Positions 25,601-37,750 of a stretch of DNA of 64,000 nucleotides are shown here, piece after piece. How positions within the stretch are numbered: position 1 is the stretch's first letter; the number at the start of each line of letters is the position of its first letter. The notes under the pieces were generated by a model. The model did no database searches, was not told where the DNA came from, and saw only the letters and a list, made by a program, of their open reading frames with translations. Source of the stretch: Serinus canaria (Eukaryota; Chordata; Aves; Passeriformes; Fringillidae); the NCBI RefSeq assembly GCF_022539315.1, contig NC_066316.1, positions 101,550,179 through 101,614,178 of the forward strand. Reading direction: 5' to 3'. The translations under genes were made by a program, and so were the position numbers.

Positions 25601-28299
25601 AGAGCCAATGAAAACCAAGCAAGCAAACAAAACAAAACACAAGAGATAAATAGATAATTACTTACAACAATGTTCTTTTGTTCTTTATTCCCTTTTTTCT
25701 TATTTATTTGACGTGACAAATCAATCCTCTAGCAGCACACGTACCCATTACTGCCATTCTTCTTTTTTGGCTTAAAACACAAACAGAAGACCAAGTGTCT
25801 TTTTCTGAACCCAGTAGCAAGCAAATATTCCTCATTTCTTTCAGGCTGCAGTGAGGGAATGTGGCACAAAAGCAGAAGGTGATCTAGTGATATTCAGTTT
25901 AAGCTTCTACAAAACCTGATTGCTGTTAATGAAATATTTCCAAGTCTACTCACAGAATAATTTTCACCTACTGAATATTATTCTTCTAGAAAAACATTTC
26001 CAGGAGTAGGTTTTCCCTCTCTTCTCATTTGCAGCATCTGTGCAAATGAAATAGATCAGGCACAATTGTGATTATGGTGCAGTCCATGTCCTTACAGCAG
26101 GTCTTCCTTATTCCCACAAAACAGAGGGTTCAAACCCAAACTGTCTATTGCTCATTGTCCGGGCAGGTGCTGACCTTGCAGCACATCCAGGCTCTGTCTG
26201 AGGAAGCAGTGAGCTGGAGCAAGACCTGTGCCATGGATCCTACTGGTTTAAGAGCTGGAATAATCACATGGCAGAGTGACAGAGCTCAGGTCCATTCCTT
26301 GCTCAGCTTGCCAGTGCTGAAGCAACAAGGCCAATTATGTTTTTTGCCAGAAAAAAACCTCTAGAATTATCTGTATTGCCCATTCTCGGTAGGAGAATAG
26401 AAATAGAAACATCTATGCAAATGTGCAAAACTCCCTAGTTTTCATTAGAAAATTATTTGGTAAGTTTTTATTAACCCTTTTAAGACCTCAGTTAAAATGT
26501 TTCCTCTATCTGCTCCAGAGGGAAGGAGGGGTCATCCAGCAAATTGGAGTGACATTTAAACTATTGAACAGTTCTAAGTGAAAGTGTCTTCCTGCTTGAT
26601 TTCATATTGTTTCTGGTTTGGGGAGGAGGAATGACCATTCTAGGATATCATAGTGTACAAATCCTATTTTTTGTGTGTATATAGGATATCCATCAAATTT
26701 CAAATGTATTCAAAACTGCTGACACCAACTTGTGTAATATGTTAACATAGTCTTGAACCCATTTTACAGACCATGGAGTCTGGTACTAATGATTCCTTCA
26801 ATAACATGACTATACCAGTGTAAGCTGTGACTTCACTTCAAGCTGTGACATGTTTTTAAAGGAAGTCTGGTGTAAGGGAGATCACTTCCTGCAAATGAAC
26901 ATTCCTGATGTCTTTATTCTGCAAACATCTAAAAATGCAGTCTGTAATCTTGGCTTCTCTATAAATAACAAGCATTTTACCCTTCAGCTTCATACAGCCA
27001 AAAATTCACCTGTTACATTGTAAGTGCTGAAGTGAGCTGCTATCATTCGATGGACAAGTTTTATAATAAACAAAATTCTGACTAGTCTTGAAATAATTGT
27101 AGAAAAATTTAATGGACCTGTATTTAGGATTGCAGAGTTTATCTATTCCCCTCCACTCAGGGTATGGCAAAACTCAGCTGATCTGAGTTGCAAATATTTC
27201 CTAACTCTCTTTCCATTTAACTTGTAAATAAATTATCAGAAATTTTGAAAGCAGCTCTATTTATTGGAGCAGAGAGAAGAAAGAATCTTTATTCAGTGTA
27301 CTAAATCCACTATTACTTTCATCCTGTCTAAAGTATTGAATTGAATTTACTAAGAAATACAAGACAAAGACAAGCTAAATGAGCAAATTTGCTCAAAATA
27401 TAATTTTATGTGTGATAGACAGATACTTTGCAGTTATATTAGACAATAAGATAATTATTCTGTAGTTAAAATTCATTCTTTTCCCCACCTACTGTAGTGA
27501 TTCTGCAATGTTATAATGCTAAGATTTTATAGATAATTTAAATTTCTACAGTTGAAGCACTGACTGCTGTCTATGGACAGAAAGTGACAAATGAGAGGCA
27601 GGTTTGTGTCATAAGTGGATTACACACTGAAAAGCCCCAGGCAGAAATGTCATTTGCATTCACTGCTATACTGGAAAATGAAGAAGAAAAATAAAACTGG
27701 AAGCTCCTTCTAATTCAGGGGAGAAGCTTCTGATGCTATATGATGTAACAGCAAGGGATTTCCAGAATTATGCACTCTTGGCAAGAAAATGCTTTAAAGT
27801 TGTCCATCTTAAAAAGAAGTATGCAATAAAAGCACAGAGTAACGACTGGTGATGATGTATTGTGTTTATACTACACTATATTCAGAAAAGTTTTGCATTA
27901 AAGAACATATTAGAAATTCCAGTGGCTGCTCTAAATAGATGAAATGAATTTATTAAACTCTTCTGTAGGAAAGAACCTAATTGAGTTGGAAATGCTTGGG
28001 AATTTAGGTGTTTGAGAGTTTTGATATTTATAGCTGCTAGTATTCTGAATGATAGCATCTCTTCCTCCAGATTATCACGCCCATTATGACTGAAGTGCAC
28101 TTGCAAAACCATTTAGAAATGATACTATAGGAGAATCACTGACTCTTTCTAGAGAATGGTGCTGATGGGAAGTGGCCTTCCCTATCATCTGTGATTTCCG
28201 TGACTACTTTTTTAAACATTCATTCTGCTTGAAAAGATCCTTAAGAAATGGTATTGGACAATTGTGTAAAATTTTTTAAAGCTCATAATTAAGGGGCCA
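22671..28299. other. Non-coding DNA, no gene seen
   Basis: About 5.6 kb of AT-rich sequence. 24,480-24,740 is a GC-richer patch open for 92 codons in one frame (24,473-24,751) without a recognisable product. 25,552-25,573 is A-rich. 26,127-26,140 contains GGTTCAAACCC, which resembles a tRNA T-arm, but no cloverleaf surrounds it. 26,640-26,690 has two copies of AGGATATC. I recognised no mobile element. Confidence 0.6.
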
Positions 28300-28722
28300 C
28301 ACACAGACTCAAACAGAAAATCACTCGGTTGGAAGAAACTTTCAAGATCATTAAGTCCAGCCCATGCCCTTACACCTCAACTAAACCATGACACTGAGTG
28401 CCACATCCAGTCTTTTTTTAAACACATCCAGGGATGGTGACTCCACCACCTTCCTGGGCAGACAATTCTAGAACATTATCACCCTTTCTGTAAAAAACTT
28501 TTTCCTAATATCCAACCTAATATTTAACCCTTGGTACAGCTTAAAACAGTGTCCTTTCTTTCTGTCATTTGCTGCTTGGAAAAAGAGACCAACCCCACCT
28601 GACTACAGGCACCTTTCAGGGAGTTGTAGAGAATGATAAGGTCACCCCTGAGTCTCCTTTTCTCAGGCTAAACACCCCCAGCTCCCTCAGCCATTCCTCA
28701 CAGGGTCTGTGTTCCAAGCCTC

Positions 28723-28920
28723 TCACCAGCTTTGTCGCTCTCCTCTGGACGTGCTCAAGAGTCTCAAGGTCCTTCCCAAACTGAGGGGCCAGAACTGGAC
28801 ACAGCACTCCAGGTGTGACCTCACCAGTGCCAAGTACAGGGGAAGGATGATCTCCCTGCTCCTGCTGGCCACACTATTCCTGATCCAGGCCTGGATGCCA
28901 TTGGTCTTCTTGGCCACCAG
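28723..28920 (-). pseudogene. CR1 ORF2 C-terminal fragment
   Basis: The stretch '[19 protein letters not shown]' followed by '[17 protein letters not shown]' and 'CCVQFW' is the conserved region downstream of the reverse transcriptase in CR1 ORF2. The frame is entered only after a shift (residues before it in the open frame are nonsense) and is lost again after 'VQFW'. It belongs to the same element as the RT fragment 200-900 bases upstream on the minus strand. Confidence 0.9.
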
Positions 28921-29129
28921 GACTGCTGGCTCATGTTCATCCGGCTGTAGACCAGCACCCCCAGGTCCCTTTCTGCCTGGGCACTGCCCAGCCACACCAT
29001 CCCCAGCCTATAATGTTTCAGGGCATTATTAGGCCAAAATACACAACTCAGCACCTGGATTTATTAAACTTGATCCTACTGGACTCTGCCCATCCATTCA
29101 ACTATTCCAGGTCTCCCTGCAGAGCCCTC

Positions 29130-29791
29130 CTACCTTCCAACAGATGGTCCAACTAGCTTAGTGTCTTCTGCAAATTTACTAATGAAAGACTCAATCTCCT
29201 CATCCGTGCTGTCAATAAAGGTATTGAAGAGAGCTGGCCCCAGCACAGACCCCTGAGGGACACCACTGGTGACAGGCCACCAGCTGGATGCAGCACTGTT
29301 CACCACCACCCTCTGGGCCCAGCCATCCAGCCAGTTCCTAACCCAGCACAGAGTGCTCCTGTCCAAGCCGTGGGCTGCAGCTTTTCCAGGAGTGTGCTGT
29401 GGGAGACAGTGTCAAAGGCCCTGCTGAAGTCCAGGTACACAACATCCACAGCCCTTCCCATATCCACCAGGCAGGTCTGATGGTCATAAAAAGAGACCAA
29501 GTTGGGCAAACACAACCTGCCCCTCCTAAACCGCGGCTGGCTGGGTCTGATACCCTGGCCATCCTGTAAGTGCTGTGTGATGACACTCAGTATAAACTGT
29601 TCCATGACCTTACCTGGTACTGAGGTCGGACTAACAGCCCTATAATCACCAGGATCCTCCTTCCCACCCTTTTTATGAACGGCGGTCACATTGACCAGCT
29701 TCCAGTCATCTGGAACCTCACCAGTGAGCCAGGACTGCTGGGAAATGATGGAGAGTGGCTTCACAAGCTCATCTGCCAGCTCCCTCATCAC
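29130..29791 (-). pseudogene. CR1 reverse-transcriptase core, broken
   Basis: Fragment of the LINE reverse transcriptase that would copy CR1 RNA into DNA at the target site. In the frame 29,791-29,300 (163 codons) I see 'GEVPDDWKLVNVTAVHKKG' (residues 24-42) and the catalytic block A '[13 protein letters not shown]' (D121). The frame then shifts near 29,370. The frame 29,366-29,130 continues with '[12 protein letters not shown]', '[15 protein letters not shown]' (residues 34-48) and the block C position 'KFAEDTK' (64-70). CR1 proteins normally have F/YADD there, so the second aspartate pair is altered. The frameshift, the altered catalytic motif and the missing N-terminus show a dead copy. 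Confidence 0.93.
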
Positions 29792-29845
29792 CCTGGGATG
29801 GATCTCACCTGGTCATTCAGATTTGAAGGACCTTCAGCGCCCATT

Positions 29846-32800
29846 CACCCATACTGTCCTATCATTTTTCTTTTTTTCTCCAACCCAATTCAAGAATATT
29901 CCTGTCACTGAGGTGTTGGAGGATAAATTGTAGTTGAAAAACATTGCAATTATATTTCTTTTTGTTGCACATAAGAGGATAATCAAATTAACATCTAGCA
30001 GAGAGTATTACTTGGAAGGACACCACATGCCTTAAACAGACTGAGAAAGATGAAGATGGAGAATATTTTGAGGAACTTGAATAAAAGAATGTCCATCTCT
30101 CACTGAAGAGATATTTTTCAACAAGATCACCCACTATAAATTTAAGCAAAGGAGAACAGAAGTGAATTCTCTCACCTTAAACTTGCCAGAAAAGTCTAGA
30201 TACCTTTTCCCCCACAGATAAAAACTTTCCTGTGTTTAATTTTGTCTATGCTGTTCTAAATTTTAACAAGTAAAATTTTTTTCCAAGCCAAGAGATGAAT
30301 GCTGCCATTTCATTCCAGTAAGTTTAGGATTCAGTTATTGTTTTTGAAGTGGGAAAACATGGTGAAAGCATACTGAAAGTCTTATTCTGTGCCCTAAAAT
30401 AACTGCACCTTCATTTCCAGATGAAGTCCAAACTGCAGACTATTGAAAATGTATTATAAACCTTACATTATTATTGGGCAGAAATGCTTTGGCTGCTTCC
30501 CCCGTGCAGAGAAAAACCACCTGTGAGCCAGAAGAAGGGAGTCTCAGCAGAAGCCTCTTATACAGATACAGCTGCACTGAGCATATTATAACTGAGTGGC
30601 AAAAAAACATCAAAACAAGGAGGTTCCATTCCTCATAAGTTCCCAGGTGCTCTGCAGAGCTAGACACACCTCCAAATGTAATGTCTCTCTTCTTTTTATA
30701 AAAACATTGTCCTTTATAAATATAAATTAAATGTAGTGAATACATTCCTAATTTCAGGATTAGATTGACTCTTTAATTGATTTCTCCATGTAAAAATTAT
30801 TTGCCTTTCCATAACAACATGCATTACGTACTTATAAGGTCTTGTGCTTCAGAAAAGAAATATAAAATTCAAAAAGGTTTAGAAACTAAACACCTCCAAG
30901 GTAATGTGCTGGTAAATCCCAGAACAGCAAAATATTTAGTTATTGACAGCAATTCTTGTCCTTGAAATGTCAGTATTTTAGGCTCATTCACTGTAGGAAC
31001 CAGAAGAAATTGGCAAGTAGTTATTGTTCTTTGTTCTGTTTCCATAGCAGCAACAGTAATAAGTTGGGGTGGTTTTATAATTTTTTTTATTTCATCTTTA
31101 CTCCTTTTCCCTTTGCAATACTGGAAGTTTCTGGAAATTAGAACGAATCTATCCCCAAACATACAGTTGCTCTACTTCTGCCTAGGAGGAGCTGTGTTAC
31201 AGCAAATATTGTTTTAGTATTTATAGGTTTAGAGAGTTTGTCACTGTATTGTATTGATCTTATGTAGTGACATGGTAAGTTTGCTGCTTATGAATCTACC
31301 ATGATGCAAACATACTCCCAGGTGCTAATTAATGTTCCAGTTTCCTTTTCCCCCTGTGGCAAGGAAGGAGCATTGTTGTCCCATATTGTATCACAGGAAG
31401 AAATTGAATGAGATTGTGCAGCTTTACAGCCCTCTCCAAAATGCTAATGATGAGACTCAACACATGAGAGCAGAGCCCTCAGCCTGGCTCCTGCAGAGCA
31501 TGGCTAGTGCTGCTCAGCAGTGATCCTGTGCCATGTGGAGGTCCAAGGTGAGCCACATCCTCTGCCCAAATTTTATGGAAAAGAATTCGGGCCACAGTGT
31601 TGTGTGTGGCAGTCAGATCCATTAGCACAGGGTAGAGTACAACAGAGGATTAGTATTTGCAACAGCTACTGACATTAAAGACCCACTCAGGGATAACCTG
31701 CAAGTTATTATGTAAATAAATTAATCAAAGCTGAGAAGGGTATAGGATGGGCCTCTGGATATTCATATTCTTTTGTTTCCAAATAAAGCAAGAGATTTTG
31801 TGCTCCTCTCCAAAACCAGCTGACTCAAATCTATGAACTTTTCTTATATTGACTATCACCTAAAGAAATAAAAAAAAAAACCTATGTCTGGACTAAAGGC
31901 AAGAACATCTCTGCATAGTTGTGGGAGCACAGTCTGTAATTAGGAAAAGATTTTGTATGATTTCATATCTCTGGTATATATTTCAAAACTTAAACCACAT
32001 TATTAACTGTAGTATAACTTATTGAACCCCAGCATGTGCTTTCCTCAAAGTAGCCCTGCAGCTTTGAAGAAACACAAGCTTAATACCAGCAGCTTAGGGA
32101 GTGGTATCAGGAGGGCTGTTTCAGTGAAAAACAAGCACCTCATATCTTCCCTTCCTCTGTGGAATCCAAAACACATCCTGCTAATAGTCTTATTGACAGA
32201 TGCAACTCCATCAATTCTGGTTTATTGAAATGGCTCATGTAAGGCAAATGTATTATATACACTTAAATTGAAAATTTCCTTATTGTATTTGTGTAATAGC
32301 TTATACAAATGGTCACATACTCAGTAGCCATGGTTAAAAAGGGATCAGGGGAAGGCATTTGGCATCACTACCTTCAAAGGGTCATGCTCTGAATGAAATC
32401 TGGGTAAGAGCTGATTGCTTGTAGAAAGAAGATAAAACAAAGCTCAGGTCAAATCTCAAGTACTGTTATTAAATACTGGCAACAGGTAACTTCAATTGTG
32501 TCCTGTTCCTTGGGATGGGAACTCTCATGCAAATAACTCATCCCCATGAGTATGAGTTCAACAGACTTCTAATTTCACATCACTGTCGCAGCTGTGCACT
32601 GGGGAAAACAACCAATGCTCCCTCATTCTTTAGAAAGTCAGACCTATGCACCACATTTAACTCAGAGGTCTTCTTGACTTGATAGTATTTCTTTAAATTA
32701 TTTAATTTTTTTTCTTTTGTTGTGACATCTTTTTCTATCTGCTATAAGCAACTTTACTATCTGGGGCTGTAATGTCGACACAAAAAAAAAAAAACAATAA

Positions 32801-35017
32801 AAAACATCTTTTAACTGACAGAGTTCAGTCCACATGGAAGTAATTGAATTCAGACAATGACTGGTCAGATTTCCCCAGCTACCTCCTGCCTCATGTAATC
32901 ATCAATCTAAAGAGAAAATCCTGGTTTAGAACTTCTGACATTCCAGCTCAGGGGTGGGAATTGAGAATTCATTTGCAATTCCTGATTGTGAAGCCAGGCT
33001 TTTGCAGAGTGCTGCAGATGTGGAAGAAATATGACTGGTTTTGTGAATGTCTTGCAGGTGAAAAGGAGAAAAGCCGTGTGTAAGCTAATCAATGAGCAGT
33101 TCTATTTTCAAGACAAGAGGTGTGTATAATTAAAAAATAGCCAGTGCCTACTCAGCTGTTCTTAGATCAAATTCTAATCTTTAAAAGAGGAAAAAAGCAT
33201 GAGTTGGCACAGAAACAAACCTATTCCAAAATTTCCTGACCAACTGTATTTCCTAATCTCTACAGTTTAGGTTTTGCATCTTTTTTCCTCTTTCATTAGC
33301 TAACAGGAGTATTTAATCTATTTATATTTCATAAAAACTTAGGAAAAAATTGTGAGGAAGTGAAGTTATTTCCATATATAAGCTAATGATAATTTCAAAA
33401 ATGATAACAAATATGCAGCTCCCCAAAATAACCAATCATATAATTCTGCAGATATTTTTACATAAAATTAATAATAAACTCATCACATGCAGTCAACAGA
33501 AAGGCAAGGACAAAGAAGAGATGTGCCTTGCAGGTAAGACCAAGTGCATGGGAAGAGAGTTCACCCCTTTGGCAACTCAGCCCAGCCTCCACTCCAAACC
33601 TGCTTCTTGCTTTGGGCTTTTACACTTGGGTTTTGCTGCTGTGCCCCCTTTGGCCTGCAGCTAAAGAACAGCCCACCTTTTGTCCTCCTGTGCCAAACCA
33701 GCCTTCCAGGGCTGTTCCTGAACCTCTGTGGTTTTGCTGCTCTGCTCCATTGCTTATTTCATGCTCAGATCTGGATGAAGTGACAGAAAAAGTAATTCCT
33801 TTGTTATAACAGGTCCCTACTCCCATTCATATTTGACAGAAATACCACTGGAGAAGATTAAATTTTCCCATTTCGTTCAGCAATTTTATCACAAATTAAA
33901 ACTTTTCTAATGCAGAAAAACTAAGAAATAAAACCCAAACCTTTTCCCATGACAGGTGCTTTGGAGGTCAGACATCTGGCTGACATATTCCCATGGTCTC
34001 ATTTAGTCTTCAGCAATGAATTTCACAATCAAGCATTACTGAAATGCTGCCCTTACACAAATCAACAAGAAGTAGGAGGAACATCCAAAAGGCTGAAGAA
34101 CTCTTCTAGAGCAGGAAGTGTTGGGGTGAGACAGGACACACAGAATCTGTGAAACAGGAAATGTAAAAGGAAGAAGGGAAAAAAAAATCAATCCCACCCC
34201 ACGAAAGAAAATAAAACAAAAGGCAATTTTCCTCACTATAAATGTGACAGTAAATACACACTCCTTCTTCCTAGGATCCCTTCTGGTAAGACATTTAATA
34301 GCATTAATCTCAATATAACAAAACAACTTGTGTAACACACTGTCAGCTACCCAAGCTCAGGGACTGTTCATCACAACCTTTCCTGAGCACCCTGTTGGAA
34401 TCCTCTGAATTTAGCACAATTTTAACTCTATGTTTGTGCTCCCCAGTCCACAAGGACCCGGACTTGCACCAGATTTCTGGATTTATTTCACATCCAGTCA
34501 CCCAAAGTAACCAAGAATGAAACATTTACAAGCAGCTCTGGTAGCTGGAATCCACTTTGGCAATTCTTACCCATCCAAATAGACACATTAAAAGCAGCAA
34601 CTGAGCCACTCACATAAACAAAGATTACACATGATTTCAGGAGATGCTGCCAAAAATCCTGAGAGGCTGCAGGCATGTCACTTTTTCTTTCTAAATTCTA
34701 ATTTTCAAATGAAAAGAACAAAATTATAAAAGCAAGTGGAAAAACTAAGGCATTAGGAGGGCTGTGAGACAGTGAAAGATAGAAGAATCTTATCTTACAG
34801 AATAAATATCTCTAAATTAAGTGTTGTTTTCTCTTCTAATAACACCCTAAATTCTCTTTTAATCACATTGGAAATGATCCAGTCCATTTATTACTTTGGC
34901 CAAATCTTCTCATTACTCCTTCTCTATTTTTTTTAGGGTTTTTTTCCCCAAAATACATAGCTGAGATTATTAATGTTTAGATTTTTTTCCCCTCAGGAGT
35001 GAAAGATTATATTAGTG
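29846..35017. other. Non-coding DNA, no gene seen
   Basis: AT-rich. 32,782-32,794 is poly-A. 33,540-33,780 is GC-richer and open in several overlapping frames on both strands (33,386-33,664, 33,528-33,809, 33,544-33,783, 33,620-33,826), which points to composition rather than coding. The 101-codon frames at 30,440-30,745 and 34,036-34,338 (minus) have no recognisable domain. No mobile element recognised. Confidence 0.6.
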
Positions 35018-35085
35018 AAACAAACCAAACAAACAAACAAAACAAGCCATACAATACCAAAACAAACAAAACAAAACAAAACAAA
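35018..35085. repeat. (AAAC/AAAAC)n simple repeat
   Basis: Composed of AAAC and AAAAC units, interrupted in the middle by a short unique segment (near 35,045-35,058). Simple repeat, likely length-variable. Confidence 0.85.
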
Positions 35086-36527
35086 GTTCAACTACCACGA
35101 AGCCAGTACTAAGAACAGACTTAGATTATTATCCAGTATGCAGCTCTTGAGTAAATTTGTCATTTATTTTGAAAAAGTACTTTTTCAAATTTGAAGTTTC
35201 GTTTGAAATTTATTATTTGTATCATCCATTCCAAACCATAGGCACCAGAAATCTCAAAGCTGTAAGTGTTTATGCAACTTTGCTAGGGAGACTAATTTTG
35301 TAAGTTTATGTAGCTTTTCTATTTTTTAAAACATCACTGATATCAAAATATTTGGCAAGTTTTCATTTAAAAAATCAATAGAAGTCTTTCTAGTTTCTCC
35401 AAAGCTTTAGAAGGAAAGAGAAAGAATATTTTTGTGAGAGATGAAACCACATCACATATTGAGTCAGAGAGAGGATCAGAACTCAGAAATCTTGACTGTA
35501 TTTCCCCATTTTTTCCATTGCTCTACCTAACGTTGCCTACAGGACTTCATAACATTTGCAGGTTGTTTTTGGATAAGTGAGTTCCTGGTCACCTGTACTC
35601 AAGAAGGACCTTTGTCTTTAACTAGGTCACAAAGAATTGGGACTTTTGCCTAGCATAAGGTTCTATCACTTTTTCCTCAAGCAAAATTCCTTTTTGGTAT
35701 ATTGCATGGGTGAAATGAAATGACAAGCTCATCCAGTCTTCAATATGTAGCCTCATGCTAGAGCAAAGTGAGGAAAAAGCTGAGGGCTTCCTGACAGCAG
35801 TATAATCTCCCTAATACAGAGACTGATCTAGTCTGCAGAGAAAGAGGTGGCTGTGGTGCATACAAATGAAGCAGCAATGCATTTGGAAAGGCTGCAGTGA
35901 GTCTGATCTCTGTCAGCAAAGCAGTGAGGCTGTTCACTAAACATCACAGCCTTCAGCTTGAGAAAACATGTCTAGGAGGCAGAAAGAAGATACCAGGAAA
36001 GATGAGTGAAGAGAATGAGCAGCTGTGTTCTCTGTGACTGCTGTGATTAAAACACAATAGAGGAAACCATTCAAAGGCCAAAACTGTGACAGAAACTGGG
36101 TGCAAATCAGGAAATATGGGCAGTCATGTTTGTGCTCTAGTGTGCCCTTGCTTCCTGTAGCGTAGCTCTAGATTTGAATTCAATTTACTGCAATGCAGTT
36201 AAAAATCCACAAAGAGCTGCTTTGCCTGAAGTTCCTCCTGAAACTGCTCCATCTTTCCCAGAAAGAGAACTGGAAGAGATAGAGCAACATTTCCAATTCT
36301 GCCAAATTGTCCCCATTTTTGGGCTACCACATTTCAAAACATAAAACATTTATTTTTAAAAGACATATCTTGTGGATATTTCTCTAGCAGGGCAATTTCA
36401 ACCCCTGTGGGCAGATAGCTTTGTTAGTTTACCATTTATTTCATGAGTAAAAGTTCACATGATGCTGCTTTGCAGAAATACCTTGTGTCAACCATTCCCT
36501 GTGTCAGGAATTCAGCAGGACCAGGGC
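35086..36527. other. Non-coding DNA, no gene seen
   Basis: AT-rich in its first half and more balanced after about 35,750. No open frame of interest and no recognised repeat before the CR1 at 36,528. Confidence 0.65.
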
Positions 36528-37052
36528 TGACCAGGGATTGCAAGTGCCCCTGTACTTGGCACTGGTGAGGCTGCACCTTGAATCTGGTGTTCAGTTTTGG
36601 GCCCCTTATGACAAGAAACATATTGAGGGGATGGAGCATGTCCAGAGAAAGGCAATGGACCTGGTGAAGTGTCTGGAGCACAAGGGTGAAAGGAGCAGCT
36701 GTGGGAGCTGGGGGGTGTTCACTTGTAGAGAGTGGTGAGGTCTGACCTCTCTGAAAGGAGGCTGCAGTGAGGTGGGAACCAGCCTGATGACAGGATGAAA
36801 ACAAATGGACTCCAGATGTGCTATCATGAGTTAGACTGGATATTAGGTAAAAATTCCACATGGAAAGGGACATCAAGCACTGGAAGTGGCTGGAAAGGAA
36901 ATGAGAGACTCACCATCTCTGGAGGTATTGAAAAGGTGTGCAGATGCAGCACTTGGTGACATGGTGGAGAGGAGGACTTGGCACTGCCAGGGTAACGCTT
37001 GGACTTGATGACCTTAAAGGTTTTTTCCAACCTAAATTATTTATCACTCTAT
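36528..37052 (+). mobile_element. CR1 LINE, 3' portion with coding remnant
   Basis: Plus-strand CR1. The 5' end falls in the ORF2 C-terminus: the frame 36,538-36,738 reads 'LALVRLHLESGVQFWAP' and then 'HVQRKAMDLVKCLEHK', a recognisable CR1 block, before it degrades. The 3' UTR follows with 'TTAGACTGGATATTAGGTAA' near 36,831, 'CTCTGGAGGTATTGAAAAGG' near 36,917 and 'TTGATGACCTTAAAGGTT' near 37,006, ending at 'TTCCAACCTAAATTATTTAT'. The terminal octamer is mutated. The opposite-strand frame 36,436-36,876 is a shadow. Confidence 0.93.
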
Positions 37053-37627
37053 GCACTTCAATGCAGCTGCACTTTGAAGTACCTAATTTTGTCCAGACCA
37101 TGTTCATGGAATCATCAACCTTTGGTTTACCCTCCATGTGATTAATGGAGGGGAGAAGAATGACACATACCCATTCTAATTTTTTTTTTATCTGGACCTC
37201 ACAAATCTACAAGATCTTACACAAATCTCCAGTGATGAACAACACAATCCTATTGTGTTAAGGCTATTTTCTAGCCTTTGGCACATAAATGTTTTATTCT
37301 CTTTCAATGAAAGATCACATGGTCTATCATTTCTAAAAGGAGATTTTGTCAAAGAAGAAATGAAACTTGTTTTTACAGTAATGTGAAGAACAGCTGGAAG
37401 CAAATTGAAAGTTTCCCAGCTAGCAAAAGCTGTATCTGAAAAAATGAGCATCACATCACCCATCACAAAAATGCCTCATTACCTGTGTTTCCCAAGTGCA
37501 ACCAAAATAATAATAAAAGCTCCCTGTTTGCCAAACTGGGATGTGCTGCATGCCTCTTCTGACATCAGAACTACAGCAATTATTTATTTCAACTGTAATG
37601 TCTGTATTATCCCTTATAAGTGAGCTG
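37053..37627. other. Non-coding DNA, no gene seen
   Basis: AT-rich sequence between the CR1 copy and a cluster of small tandem duplications. Only short open frames with no recognisable product. Confidence 0.65.
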
Positions 37628-37660
37628 TAGGATCAGTGTAGGATCAGTGTACAATCAGTG
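37628..37660. repeat. 11-bp tandem repeat, three copies
   Basis: Units TAGGATCAGTG, TAGGATCAGTG and TACAATCAGTG in tandem. The block is flanked by direct copies of GTGAGCT on each side, so one small local duplication event could account for the whole structure. Confidence 0.85.
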
Positions 37661-37700
37661 GTGAGCTACAAACACTTGTTTCACTGAACTATCAGTAGCC

Positions 37701-37750
37701 CTTGGAAAACCTCTTTGACTTTTGGAAGACCTCTTTGACTCTTAGAAGAC
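37701..37750. repeat. 20-bp tandem repeat, 2.5 copies
   Basis: CTTGGAAAACCTCTTTGACT is followed by TTTGGAAGACCTCTTTGACT and then CTTAGAAGAC. Two and a half copies with few substitutions. Confidence 0.9.

Larger units (their letters stand above)
28300..29845 (-). mobile_element. CR1 LINE, 1.5 kb 5'-truncated copy
   Basis: The longest retrotransposon copy in the window. Its 3' UTR starts at the low-coordinate end ('GGTTGGAAGAAACTTTCAAG' near 28,328, 'CAGGGATGGTGACTCCACCA' near 28,428), followed by the C-terminal coding part (28,620-29,060) and the reverse-transcriptase core (29,130-29,791). The 5' break is near 29,845; the endonuclease domain and ORF1 are absent, as is usual for 5'-truncated CR1. 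The 3'-end sequence type is the same as the copy at 60,560. It is split into several frames and cannot encode active protein. Confidence 0.95.

Noticed and set aside
26127..26140. GGTTCAAACCC resembling a tRNA T-arm
   Set aside because: No acceptor stem, D-arm or anticodon arm at the right spacing.
33386..33826. Four overlapping frames in a GC-richer patch
   Set aside because: Multiple frames open on both strands indicate composition; no product recognised.
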